DNA of 64,000 nucleotides from Copromyces sp. CBS 386.78 (GCA_030685235.1 MU839106.1:1-64000); one strand, 5' to 3'. Shown: positions 21,979-33,490, counted from the stretch's first letter. The notes: generated by a model from the sequence alone, not told the origin. Numbers and translations: made by a program.

Positions 21979-23057
21979 TTAGCGTTGCCACCAAAGCCAA
22001 AGTTACCGAAGATCATGGCTGAACCAGGGGTGGCGAGACCAGTGTTGGTCGCGCCAGTCGCTGCGGTAGTGCCAGTGTTGGTCTTGTTGGCCTTGTTGGC
22101 GATAGCCTCCTTCTTCTTAGCCCAGTTGGGATGAGCCTTCTCCGGCTCGCACCACCAGCAGTCTGGAGTACGAGGATTGCGATGATGGCCACAGGGGAAG
22201 TGCTTGAAGTCGTCACGGATAGACTGGCCACAGTCGGTGCAGGTGATCTGCTTGTGCTGGGTCTTCTTATCCTTGGTGGAAGCGGTCTTCTTGTCGTCAG
22301 TCTTAGCGGTTGACGCGGTGGTTGAGGTCTTCTGAACCTGTAAAGTTAGGTTGGTCGAGTTTGTCTCAGTGTTACCAATGACGGATAACTCAACGAGCAA
22401 ATCCTCGGTGGTAAGCTTATCCTCGTTGAGCTTCCTGTCCCAGAAACGAGCATCGTAGGGGTACTGGCGTTTGACCGCGTTGTACAGAGTGATACACTCG
22501 TAGAGGGGATCAACAGGGACCTTGGAATCTTCAAGGCGCTTGCGAAGAAGGTCGAAACGAATAAGGAAAGATGACATGGAGTCGAAACTGCTGCGGCGCA
22601 AGGAAGCAAACTCCTCAACGATCTCAGCGCGGGCTTGGTTGGAAACCTTGCCAATGACCTTACGGATAAGATCGTAGAGATACTTGGGATCGGTGCTGTC
22701 TTGATCCCAGCCGTTGATGCTCAGCTGGTTGCAAACCTTCTCATCCTTGAGGGTAGTCTGGATGATCTTCATGGCCTTGGCCCTGTTGGTACGCCAGACC
22801 TTGTGATCCTCTGGCTTGGTAGCCTTGTCAGGTTCAGCGACGTCAGTGGTGACATACTCGAGGATATCGGCGCAGTTGAGCTCACAGCGCAACGCGCGAT
22901 TCCAGCTGTCGATGTTGACTGCACCCTTAAGGTTGATGAGGGAGGAGATCTCGCCCATGTTGAAGGTGTCACTCGACTGGACTGACAATAAGAGAGGTTT
23001 GGTGGATTGGGGGGTGACGGCTGATGTTTCTGGCTCGTCAAGGAAGGTAATCTTCAT
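21954..23057 (-). CDS. gag: Copia Gag structural protein
   Basis: 367 aa. It starts at ATG 23057 after a ~340-bp leader and stops at TAG 21956-21954. The middle has the copia-type gag (UBN2-like) pattern, e.g. DSTDPKYLYDLIRKVIG and LRRSSFDSMSSFLIRFD. The tail has a Lys/Thr-rich linker and a Cys/His cluster (CTDCGQ...FPCGHH...CWWC). That cluster is not the classical CX2CX4HX4C knuckle but could bind zinc and RNA. A Thr/Ala/Gly-rich end leads into the frameshift region. It forms the virus-like particle and packages element RNA. Confidence 0.93.
   Translation of the reverse strand: MKITFLDEPETSAVTPQSTKPLLLSVQSSDTFNMGEISSLINLKGAVNIDSWNRALRCELNCADILEYVTTDVAEPDKATKPEDHKVWRTNRAKAMKIIQTTLKDEKVCNQLSINGWDQDSTDPKYLYDLIRKVIGKVSNQARAEIVEEFASLRRSSFDSMSSFLIRFDLLRKRLEDSKVPVDPLYECITLYNAVKRQYPYDARFWDRKLNEDKLTTEDLLVELSVIGNTETNSTNLTLQVQKTSTTASTAKTDDKKTASTKDKKTQHKQITCTDCGQSIRDDFKHFPCGHHRNPRTPDCWWCEPEKAHPNWAKKKEAIANKANKTNTGTTAATGATNTGLATPGSAMIFGNFGFGGNANPFFKDFH
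21972..21978 (-). promoter_or_regulatory. Candidate -1 ribosomal frameshift heptamer CCCTTTC
   Basis: In the gag frame the bases read C CCT TTC, an X XXY YYZ arrangement. It lies immediately after the last in-frame stop of the pol frame (TAA at 21981-21979) and 15 bases before the gag TAG. Only a shift of -1 connects gag to pol. CCCTTTC is not among the best-studied efficient sites, and I did not model a downstream structure. Confidence 0.55.
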
Positions 23058-23065
23058 GGGGAGGG

Positions 23066-23345
23066 GTCGGTCGCGATAAACTTATGGCGACGTCGCGATC
23101 TTCGTGTCGATGACTTCAAAGATCTGGTTGGTTGATGGGGGGGGTCGATTGCAGTCGTGTAGCGATAGCTGGACTGCAGATGAGTTGCTTGGATTGATCT
23201 CGTTGAGTTGCCCAGGGAAGATTGGTCGGTCGCGATTGCAACGTCGGGTCTTCGTGATGGGGAGGTGGGGTTCCTGTCGGTCGCGATGCAACGTCGAAGA
23301 TGGTTGGGGGGGGTTTTCTTGTCGGTCGCGATGCAACGTCGAAGA
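23066..23345 (-). repeat. Four dispersed repeats in the copia leader
   Basis: TCGGTCGCGAT followed by a variant of TGCAACGTCG occurs at 23067, 23226, 23277 and 23322 (plus-strand reading). The last two share 24 identical bases. The repeats lie only between the primer-binding site and the gag start, where packaging or dimerisation signals are expected. Their role is unknown. Confidence 0.75.
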
Positions 23346-23398
23346 AAATAAGGGGGGGAAATCGCGATGCGATTTAACGGTTGACGGTTACGTCGAGA

Positions 23399-23410
23399 GG
23401 GCTCATAACC
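23399..23410 (-). promoter_or_regulatory. Primer-binding site, initiator tRNA-Met anticodon-arm type
   Basis: Directly next to the 5' LTR the plus strand reads GGGCTCATAACC. This matches the anticodon stem-loop of eukaryotic initiator tRNA-Met, with CAT as anticodon, so the RNA carries the complement GGTTATGAGCCC. This is the half-tRNA priming known from Drosophila copia and relatives, not priming by the tRNA 3' end. Confidence 0.75.
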
Positions 23411-23600
23411 TGTGAAACAGGCTGAACAACTGCAACGAGAGGAATCAACGATGATGGTGATGTATTGAGTTGTCAGAAAGAGGGAGACTCTACGAGTCTG
23501 GAGGTCTAGAAACGAAGGAGAGGGAGCCCTGTGCGGTGGAGCCATGGCTGGGTGGAGGCATGGCCAGCACAGCACGTGACGTGATGGCTCACCTCCAACA
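23411..23600 (-). repeat. 5' LTR of the copia element
   Basis: 190 bp, identical to the 3' LTR. It is expected to hold the promoter and transcription start; no clear TATA box was assigned. Confidence 0.97.
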
Positions 23601-23605
23601 AATCC

Positions 23606-25560
23606 CCCCCTTCTACCGATATTTCTAAGACTTTTAATAAAGCTATTAACAAGACTACTACCAAAGTTATCGGCTCTTAGAAGGGCAAATCCACTAGCTT
23701 TTAGAAGGGTAAGGCTACTAATTCCCAGAAGGGCAAAGCTAGCAGCTCCTATAAGGATAAGGCTAGCATTCAAATTGAGTTACCGGTCTATACTAAGAAT
23801 ATTCAAAGGATATAAGCCTAGTCCCAACCTATCCCCCTCTCTAAGCCTATTCAGTCTTAGGTAGCTCGTACTAAACCGAATCGTTACTAAAATAATATTT
23901 CGGACTTTAAAGATTTTAACAATAATAAACCTAATAAGGAGGGCGATAATAACAATAATATAATAGTAGTTAATATTCCTATTTAAAATACTATTTAAAA
24001 TACTATTAAGAGGCTTAACGACGATATTATTAACTTCGTCGATAGTAATAGCGATAATAATAGTAATAACGACTACAATTACTACTATATTAATTGTAAG
24101 CGTAGGAAACGTAAACCCGATAGTACGAAAATTTTCAACTCGTTTAATAATAAGGGTAATAAGGATAATATAGTTAATAATAAACTTATAACCGATTCTA
24201 ACGATAACAATAACCCTTTCGCCGACAAACCTACTACTAAACCCGTTTCTAAACCTATTTATAAACCTATTTCAATTTAGAAGCGGGGGCTAAAGAGGAG
24301 CGAAAGGGATAATACAGTTAATAATAAACCCGCAATTAACTTTAACGATAATAATAACCTTTTCGCCGACGAATCCGCTATTAAGCCCGCTTCTAAGCCT
24401 ATTTATAAGCCTATTTTAATTTAGAAGCGGGGGTTAAAGAGGAATAAAAAAAATTATACGGTTAATAATAAATTTATAACCGATTTTAATAATAATTTCG
24501 ACCCTTTCGCCGACGAGCCCGCTATTAAGTCTATTAATAAACCTATTTTAATTCGGAGGCGGGGGTTAAAAATAAGCAAAAGGAGTAAAAGGATAATATA
24601 CCCCCCGTAATTAAAAAAGATAACGTTCGAATAAATATTGGATATAATTAATGCTAATTTACAAGTTAATAATATTTTTAAAACTTTTATTTATATTAAA
24701 GTAATCGAAAATATTAATAAGGAATTTAAAACTACTTTTAATACTACAAAATTAAAGATTATCGTCGATACCCTAAAAAGGAAGTATTAAGTATTTTAGC
24801 ATTTAAAGGTTTTATTTGGGATAGGAGAAAAGCTTATTTAAAATAGCTTAATATTCGACCTTACGGACGAAGTTTAAGATAGGCTAATTAAAATTAATAT
24901 ATACCTATATAAATATATTTAATTAGACTAATTATAAATAGAAGAATTTTAAGTATAAACCTTTTAAAAAACATTCTTTCTTAGAAGCTATACTATATTA
25001 TAAAATTTAGGCCGAAATCCTAACTACTATTAGTAATATAGTAAATTCTAATATTAACCCTTATTTTAAACGTAAAAAGGATAATAAGGACAACAACGTT
25101 ACTAATATCTTTAGCGATATTAAAGCAAAGCTTAATTTACGTAGAAAAGCTTTGAATACGCTAACCTAAATCTCGAAGAGCTTAGAACTATAGGCGGTAA
25201 CCACTTAAATATTAACTAATAATTGGGTCTAATACGATAAATTCGAGTAGGAACGCATTAAGAACGGCTATAATATTATTAGCTACTAAATAAATAAAGC
25301 GTTCAAATTTCTCGATACCGAATATTATAATTAATTAGTACCGGTAATAAGGGAATTATTCGTCCTATAGCGGTAGGAGGCGGTAGTAATATAATTTATT
25401 CTAATAAATAAGTCCTAACGAGTATTCTTCTTTAATAATATAGCCGATTAATTTACTACGAAGGGTAATATTTCAACTACCCTACCGTCTACCTAGCCGG
25501 TACATATATATATTCCAACGGTATAAATAAATATTTTTATAAATAACAATAAAACTTAAT
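23606..25560 (+). pseudogene. RIP-degraded SANT/Myb-like protein gene (element A gene 1), 3' part
   Basis: The frame continues from 17568-17606. It is readable for about 1.9 kb if TAG/TAA are taken as former CAG/CAA/TGG. Regions in order: Ser/Lys/Gly-rich repeats (KGKATNSQKGKASSS type); an Asp/Asn-rich acidic stretch; a basic patch (NCKRRKRKPD); two to three ~147-bp repeats (about 24190-24560) encoding NNPFADxPAxKPxSKPIYKP-like units; then about 24600-24950 a SANT/Myb-like segment (NNIFKTFIYIKVIENINKEF ... LKRKYQVFQHLKVLFGIGEK) ending with a DEVQDRLIKINIYL helix. Such proteins accompany Harbinger-type transposases and guide them to the element ends. Function is inferred from layout only; the gene is dead. 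Confidence 0.55.
24190..24562 (+). repeat. ~147-bp tandem repeats within element-A gene 1
   Basis: The blocks AACCGATT(T/C)(T/A)A, TTTCGCCGACGA, AAACCTATTTATAAACCTATTT and AGAAGCGGGGG recur about 147 bp apart, two and a half times. The period is a multiple of three and the repeats are in frame. Confidence 0.75.
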
Positions 25561-28500
25561 CGTAAGATCTTTAAGTATTTACATTATTATAATTATAAAT
25601 AGTAAATTATTATATTAAATGTTACTAACTTAGGTCGTATATTGCCAGCGTCGCTAAAGGCCTTTTATTTTCTACTTTTTAATAAGAATCTTATTAATTT
25701 AATTAGAAATAACGCCGGAGGTTTTTTTTACGGACGTTTTTATATTATTCGTTAAGGAGGAAGGTAATATTTATATTTATATTACGTATTAAGGATATAT
25801 AAAGGTAGGGTAATATTAAATTAAATGAATATAGTACACGACGTACGAAATAAGGCGGGTATAACTCTTATTAAAAGAAAGGTTTAGTATTACTTATTAT
25901 TAGTAGTAAATTCGGGAGGGAAGGTATATTTAGGATATTATTAGTTACTATTAGGATTCCTATAGAATAACCTAAAGGTGATTTTACCATTCTTTAATTA
26001 ATAGAATTATAAGTAATTCGGTAGTATTAATATTACTATATAGATTTAGGGGTATAAGTTGGAGAAAATTTTGAAAATAATTAAATTAAAATCGATAAAA
26101 AATTTAAAAATCGAAATTCAATTTTAAAATCTAATTTCCAAACTCTAATTTAGAGCCTAGCCTAGCCCAGTTAGCCTAGTATACTAGCTACCCCTTAATT
26201 AATTTACATTATCTATACTTTATTAAAACTTATCGACGTTTATCTATTAATTTAAAAATATTTATTTATTATATACTAATTACTTATAACCGTACTAATT
26301 ATTTACTAGCTATTACATTAGCCTTTTAGCAAGGAATTTTAAAAATTCTAATTCGCTACCGCGTATAATATATTTATATTTTAAATATAACCTTACCCTT
26401 TCTACCTCTTTCAACCTCCCCTATTAGCTTACTCATTTTACAACTCTAAGCCCCTATTACTACTTTTCGAATTTTTCCCCCTCCTTCAGCCAGTTACGTT
26501 CAATAAACGATAGTAGTATTCCCGAAATCATCGCCGGGGGCCAGTCGTATTCAACAACCTAGACGATAGTAGTATTCCCGAAATCATCGCCGGGCCACCA
26601 GGCTATCGAAATAAAGTCCAATTTATTACCAAAGAGTACCACCCCTCTACAACTTCAACTATCCCTATTGAAATTCGTAATAAGGATTAATATTAATACT
26701 ATAATAATATTAAGCAAATTAAAAACCTAATCGCCGTAACCTTTCCAACTTACTTTACTAAGTCTATTTCGCCTTTTATAAGGTTCGAATATAAAGTTTT
26801 CCGTCCTTTTCATCGTCCGTTTTCCCTTTTATCATTCCCCTTCACCCTCCCTTCACCATTTCCTAATTTCTGGTTTTTAGGTTTACCTTTTCTAATTTCT
26901 AGTTTTTAGTTTCCCTTTTCTAGGTTTTCTAATTTCTAGTTTCTAATTTCTAGGTTTTCTAGTTTTTGGGTTTACCTTTTCTAGTTTCTAATTTCTAATT
27001 TCCCTTTTCTAAGTTTTCTAATTTCTAATTTCCCTTTTCTAATTTCCCTTTCCTAGTTTCCCTTTCCTAATTTCCCTTTTTTAATTTTTAACTATCCCTT
27101 TCTTTACTAACCTATTTTTTTAAAGATAAAAAGCCTTCTTTCCAACTTCTAATAAACTTCTTCCTACGATTCTATAAATTTATTTTAATAATCCGACGAA
27201 TTTCCTTCAACAATTTTACGAATTTTCAACCAAATTCGGACGATCTTCCTTTTTTATTTAAACGAAAATTTAAAAATATTCCCGCCGATAATAATAATAT
27301 TAGGATTAGTAATTTCTAATTCTATTATCTAAATCTAATTCAAATATTAAACTAGTATTATTAGCGACCAATTTAATAACTAGCCTGATAGCCAATTCGG
27401 CACCGCTAATACCGCCAACACCATTAATACTATTAATACTATTAATAATATTAGTAATATTAATAAACGCTACCTTTAAAAATATTACTATTAATTAATA
27501 AAATACCTTTAATAGTAGAATTCGTATATTAATAAGCCTATTCTAAAATATTTAATATTATTTATTACTAGCCTTCCTAACGAAAACGAATTATTAAATT
27601 ATATATATTAAATATTCTTAATATTATTACTATTAGAAAAGCCGACTATAATAAGTCAAATCGGTAATTATATATATTATTTAATATTGCTTAGGACTTA
27701 TCCTCGATATAGTAATAGGTTAAGGATTAATAAAGAATAAGGATACTAAGCGTAGTACCGGTTATTTCAATTATTTAGTAGAATATTACCCTCCTATTTA
27801 AAATTTCAATTTTAATAGTATAAGGGGAGTATAAATAGTATAGCAATAAATAATATAAATTATATCTCCCCGATACCGAAGCTGCCTGCCCTATCTTACG
27901 AATATAAGTACCACCGCCGCCAACACCGAATCAGCATTTTTTTATAATTATAAGCACTACTACTACTAATACCAAAAAAATTCTAAAATACCAATTTAGA
28001 ACAATCTTATAAAAATAATCTCGTTACTCCAATTCGTCGAACTAGAACTTACTAATTTAAAATAATCTTATAGAAATAATCTTATTACTCCAATTCGTCG
28101 AATTAGAATTTACCGGTCTAGAACAATCTTATAAAAATAATTTCATTACTCTAATTCGTCGAACTAGAGCTTTTCTAGGACTACTTCAACGATATATAAA
28201 TATATTAAATACAATAAAATAGCGATAATCATTATAAATCATCCTTCCCCCCCCCCCCCCCTAATTATATTAATTCCTATTATTTCCCTCCTTTTTAAAT
28301 AGCTAATCGATTAATAATATCTATTTAACAGTAAATCCTTTAAAATATATAAATCCTACTAATAGAATCCTAATATACCGCATCGTTCTATTATCTACGG
28401 GTAAATAGTACCCGAGAGGGTTAAAATCCGAGCCGCGGAGGGTTATAGGTATAATTTAAATATATTAATCGACTATTTATTAAAGAGTATTTTAAATACT

Positions 28501-30790
28501 AACTTCTATTTTAGGATAATCTTTACTATTAATTACGCCTACAATAACTATTAACACTACCAAAATTCAACCAAGCCCCTTAGACCAAGCCGATAAATAA
28601 TTATTACTAATTACTAATATTCTTAGCACCCTTAGTAAAGTCGTTAAAAGAGATTAATACAATTCTTATACTAGCTATTAAATTATACTTAATACTACCA
28701 AAGGTCATTAAAAGAAATTAATACAACTCTTATACTAATTATTAAACTATATTTGGATATTACAACTACAAGCATATTAAGAACGGTTAAGCCACTAGGC
28801 CGAGAACCGCGCTCATTATCAACCAAATTTAATAATATTATAACTTTCTAATTGGGATTAAACTTAATTACTAGTATTTTTAAAATTAATTAAATACTAT
28901 ATAGGCGGATATTACTTTTACAACTACTAATAACTACCTATTCGATCCCCTATAGGGGGCTAAAAACCCAACGCCAACTATCTAACTACTCGAAAATAAT
29001 AAAAACTACTTAGAAGAGGAATTTCTCGAAAATAATAGAAAACTACCTAGAGGAGGAACTTTTACCCGCTCTAAATATAATAAATTATTAATATCAATAC
29101 TAAACTAAGCCGTTTAACTCTATAAGGGGCAAATTATTAAAGTAAATTCATTATTATACTAACCCATTCACATACTACCCCCCTTCACCACCTTCTTTCT
29201 AATTTCTAGGTTTTCCAATTTTCTAATCCCTTTCCTTTTATTATTCCTTTTTAATTTTCCAATTTTCTAATTTTCTAATTTTCTAATCCCTTTCCCTTTA
29301 TTATTCCTTCCTAATTTTCTAATTTTCTAATTTATTAATTTTCTAATTTTCTAATTTTCTAATTTACTAATTTTCTAATTTTCTAATTTTCTAACCCTTT
29401 ACCTTTTATTATTCCTATCCCTCTCTCCTATTCTTATTTCCCACCCCTCTCCCCTTATTATTTCCCCCCTATCCCTTTACTATTTTTCTCCTATCCCTTC
29501 ATTATTTCCCCTCTTTCCTTTTATTATTCCCTCCCTTTCCCTTTATAATTTGCTTTATTTTTTATTTTATTTATTAAATTGAATATTTATTAATAATTAT
29601 TAGTAAAAGTAATAGGTTCTAATATTATTATCCAAACCCGATTTAAAAAAGAAAAAAAAAACCCGAATATCTAATTTAATAGCCAACCCCTAATTTATTC
29701 GACAACCAAACTAGTATTACTAGTAATATTAATACTATTAATATTATTAATAGTATTAATAATATTAAGATTAATTAAGATAGTATCCAATAATAATAGT
29801 AAACTTATTAACTATAGTAAACCTAATAATAATAATAAACCCAATCCAAAATATTAATATCGTTAATTATCCCTCTACTATTAGCCTTCCTAACGAAAGC
29901 GAATTATTAAATTATATATATCGGATATTTTTAATATTACTACTATTAGAGAAACCGACCCTTAAACCGCCATATTAATATTTATTAACTATAGATTTAA
30001 TATATTCACTACTATTAAACCCCTACGACCTATCTTCTATATAGTAGTAAACTAAGCGATTAATAAAGAATAAAGATATTAACGAATTATACAGCTATCT
30101 ATTAATATTAACCCCAATACTTCTCCCCAATAAAAAGGTATAATAATATTATAAAATTAATAACCTTTATAAGGACCCTAACTACAAATAATATAAAGAA
30201 CCGATATAACCTTCTGCTATTTATACCCTTTTAATATAGAAGTATATTTGAGCAAGTTCCTAGCTTACTAAATATACATCGATTCGAAAGAGAAGATACA
30301 TTAGTTATAACTACCTTAACGCAAAGAACGGCTCGCCACTAGACCTATATCAATTCGAAGGAGAAAATACGTTAATTATAACTACTTTAGCGCAAAAAAC
30401 GGCTCGCTACTAAATTTATATTAATTCGAAGGAGAAGATACGTTAGTTATAATTACTTTAACGTAAAAAACGGCTCGCCACTAGACTTATATCAATTCGA
30501 AGGAGAAAATATATTAATTATAACTACCTTTAGCGTAAAGAATAATTTCCCTTAATTAAGTTATAATACTTAATACCCCTAGCAATAGTAATATTCCTAA
30601 TAATAATAAACCTATCCTATAATTACTATTTCTTTTTAAAAGTATATACTATTATACTAGCCAAATTTTTATAAGGACTATTAATCCTTCGCTAATGAAA
30701 ATTAATAATAAATAATTATTCCCGCTACCTAGTACGGGGCGGACGGAATTAATATATTCTAAATTATTTACTTATATTCTAACCCAAATA
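25561..30790. other. RIP-degraded interior of element A
   Basis: AT-rich, without usable ORFs. It contains CGGTAGCC/ATCATCGCCGGG direct repeats (26500-26620), a TTTCTAGTTTCCCTTTTC tract (26870-27090), a poly-C run (28250-28262), a TTTTCTAA tract (29200-29420) and the ~85-bp tandem array (30270-30545). All have inverted counterparts at 1-9.4 kb. No protein was recognised. Confidence 0.65.
30270..30545. repeat. ~85-bp tandem array, inverted counterpart of 1253-1580
   Basis: Three to four units contain AATTCGAAGGAGAA(A/G)ATA, GTTA(G/A)TTATAACTAC and GGCTCGCCACTAGAC blocks, with RIP-type differences between them. Confidence 0.75.
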
Positions 30791-32250
30791 CTTTATACTA
30801 CAAAGGAAGATAAGAAGCTATATATATCTTATTAAACCGTAAAAACAGCCTATATATTATCCGTAAACTATTTACAGAATAATAATATCGGATTATAATT
30901 ACCGGCAATAAAGTCTTTATTACTAAAATTATTATTATCCTAATACTAATTTTCATTACCCCGAATATCGAATAAGCTATCTTAAGCCTTAAATTCCCTC
31001 TTATATTCATTTTAATAATATTTATAATTAAATAAGAAATTATATAACCTAGCTATTGCGAAGATAATATCCTTTTAAATCGATATAAAAAACTCTTAAT
31101 TAAAGCAATAAACCCCGAACTTCTTAATTAATATTCCCTATATAATTTCAATAATAGTTCGAAGGGAAGTATAATACTTATTAAATAATTCCCGCTTATA
31201 CTAGAAGGTCCTAATTCCCTATTCCGGTATATAATACCGGATATTATAATATAGGATTAATATCCTCTTCATCCCCGGGTATCTAACATTATTAAAATAG
31301 TACTAGCCTTCTAAAATTCGAAAATCGTCGGCTATAATATTATAGAAAATACGAACGTCGTTAATAGAACCTTCCCAATTAATATATAAATACATAAAGC
31401 ACCTACTTAAATTAATAACTCCTATTATATTCTAAATATTAAAACCTTTACAACTAATTTAAATAAGCACTTAGTTAAGGCTAACTTATACCTTAAAATA
31501 CTTCCTATTAACAATACCAAAATAATTTTTAAAGTAAGGATAATAATACGTAGACTCGAAGACTTTATACTAGGTCTTAAGGGGTAACTATATAACGAAA
31601 ATTGCCGTAAATTTCAAAAGGTATTCTAAGATGTAATAAAAGATCCTAATATATAGTCAATCAACCAACATTATTATATTCTTTATAAATAATAGTATTA
31701 ATACTAATTTATAAATAATATTAGGGCTATAACTATAATTATTACCCGCGACCCTTATCGTCGTCCCTTAATATAAAATATTTAGGGCAATAAGAAATCG
31801 CTATTAAGTAAAAATATACTACCCAAATACGAAACTAATATTAAATAATAGCTAATTATATAAATTATAAAATATCTCCTTCGTTATATAATACTAATCT
31901 TTAAAGAGGCTATTACCAAGGAGATCCAGCCAATACTACAATTTTAACGTCTTTAAAATACGCATTTAATAGAATATATCCCGCGGGTCGTTCAACGGAA
32001 TAAAATTATATAATACTATAATATAAATAGCAGCGGCGGTACTAGAACTAATAAATTCGAATATTAATTATAATTCATTAAATTTATTAATTTCGTCGGC
32101 GTTATTTACCACTATTAAATCATTACAATATTTTATATTAATTACTCAATAAGGATATACTATAATTATAATATTAATAAAAATAATAAAAGTAAAGAAT
32201 ATAAAAAAGAGGATAAGGGAGAAAGAAGAGGAATTGAACAAACTAGGCAA
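30790..32250 (+). pseudogene. Second degraded coding region of element A
   Basis: Plus-strand frames are broken by TAA/TAG but keep protein-like runs, e.g. about 31580-32080 (ITRDPYRRPL; LPKYETNIK; FKEAITKEIQPIL; EYIPRVVQRNKII). The inverted relative at 1-9.4 kb lacks most of this segment. I do not recognise the protein. A transposase is the obvious candidate by position, but no DDE signature was found. Confidence 0.35.
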
Positions 32251-32651
32251 GGGAACGCTATTTATTAATGTACGTACAATTAACAATTAATAACGAACAA
32301 GTTTTCTAACATCGTAAGAATTATTAAATCTAATAAACTATATATAAAGCACTATAAATATAAGGTATATACGCTAGAAAGCCAGTCCTAAGTACTTTTA
32401 TACTAGCATAAACATAGGGTTTAGAACAATATAAAAGCGAAGAAAGCAATAAAATCTCCAACGATTTCTAACCGTCTAATTAGTTAGATATAGGCCATTG
32501 GAGGAATTAGAGGAAGTGCAGCGACCTATATCAACTTGCAGATTTTTACTGGAAAATAGCCGAACGCAAAAATCACGGCAGTATAGTATTGCTTACTGCC
32601 ATATAAACTTCTTACTATTACTAGCATACTGGGCGACCGAACACAACTTAA

Positions 32652-33490
32652 TGTAATTCACTCTCCTCGTAATTTAGAATCTAAAGAGGTACGTATTTCG
32701 GTGCAACACTTGAGACTGGAAAGAGCAGGCATCCGATGAATGGCCCTCGAGCTCGGACCATACCGCCGCCCGCACGTCTGAGATGGACGAGACACTCAAC
32801 GTTTTGACCCACTTTTACTGCCAGAATTACTGCGAAACACACCATTTTGAATGGCTCTGAATAAGGACGTTCATATGTATTGCACTTGTTGTACTAATCG
32901 TTTGTTCCAGAAACTTCCGTTAATGTTCATTAGGGATAGGGGAAGAGGGGTGAGGTCATCCAAGGAGGGGCAAAGGAGTGCAGGAGAGGCATGGTGTGGA
33001 TGTACAAACTACGGCAGGCTAAACAGGTTTACTTTGAACTCGTCTGCTGTTGCGATTTGCTTTGGACAGGTTCCAATTCTTGAGTTGTGCGGCTGGGTTA
33101 CCTGACGCCTGATAACAGGTGAGGTACGAACGAAACTTTGAGCGCAGGGCACACTTTGAATCCCCCGCCGACATAAAACATCACGTACAATGGTAATGGA
33201 TTATTGTCTTTCTAGACTCAGTTCTCCGGGCTGTGTGTCTCCCACATCCTGTGCATTCCCTCCGTGGTTCATCGCTTCTACAAAGCATAAAGGAGATTAT
33301 TTCCTCCAAAACAAACGGAACGTAAAAGGCATTGAACACGGAGAACCGTAGACGCGATGCAATCACGGAACAAAGGAGCCGCGTACTTTGACGATCGACG
33401 GTGAACCTCTACTTGCAAAATATCTCGAGGAAAGAAGCAATGGTCCAAGTCAACCTCGAATTCAAGTTGACATCATGTCAGATCACACAA
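32652..33490. other. Unique sequence right of element A
   Basis: Normal composition. An 84-aa plus-strand frame (32851-33105) and a 61-aa minus-strand frame have no recognisable content. No repeats or RNA genes were seen. Confidence 0.4.

Larger units (their letters stand above)
17602..23605 (-). mobile_element. Intact Ty1/copia LTR retrotransposon (minus strand)
   Basis: Two 190-bp LTRs (17607-17796 and 23411-23600) begin TG and end CA and are identical base for base by eye. They are flanked by a perfect 5-bp AATCC duplication (17602-17606 and 23601-23605). Transcription runs on the minus strand: 5' LTR at 23600-23411, primer-binding site, leader with four short repeats, gag, pol in the -1 frame, purine-rich tract, 3' LTR. 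Integrase precedes reverse transcriptase, which defines Ty1/copia (Pseudoviridae type). GC content is normal and frames are uninterrupted, unlike the surrounding RIP-degraded host element, so the insertion is young and unmutated. It is probably capable of encoding all its products. Confidence 0.97.
16950..32648 (+). mobile_element. Element A: large RIP-degraded TIR DNA element (about 9.7 kb without the nested copia)
   Basis: Both ends carry a 30-bp inverted repeat with two mismatches (16950-16979 and 32619-32648; core TTCGGTCGCCCAGTATGC). They are flanked by a 3-bp TAA duplication (16947-16949 and 32649-32651). Removing the copia insertion leaves about 9700 bp. The interior is AT-rich with nonsense-ridden former coding regions. 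The first gene encodes a SANT/Myb-like protein on the plus strand; a second degraded frame occupies roughly 30.8-32.2 kb. A TAA/TTA-type 3-bp duplication plus a SANT protein fits the PIF/Harbinger superfamily. I could not find its DDE transposase, so the class is inference. Subterminal sequence includes an AGCGAAATCGCT hairpin near 17002. Confidence 0.8.

Noticed and set aside
23054..23773. 239-codon minus-strand ORF spanning the LTR
   Set aside because: It crosses the host element, the 5' LTR and the leader, so it cannot be an evolved gene. It is a chance open frame upstream of gag.
30798..31010. 70-codon minus-strand ORF in element A
   Set aside because: It lies in RIP-scrambled AT-rich DNA with Ile/Tyr-dominated composition, as expected for random AT-rich frames.
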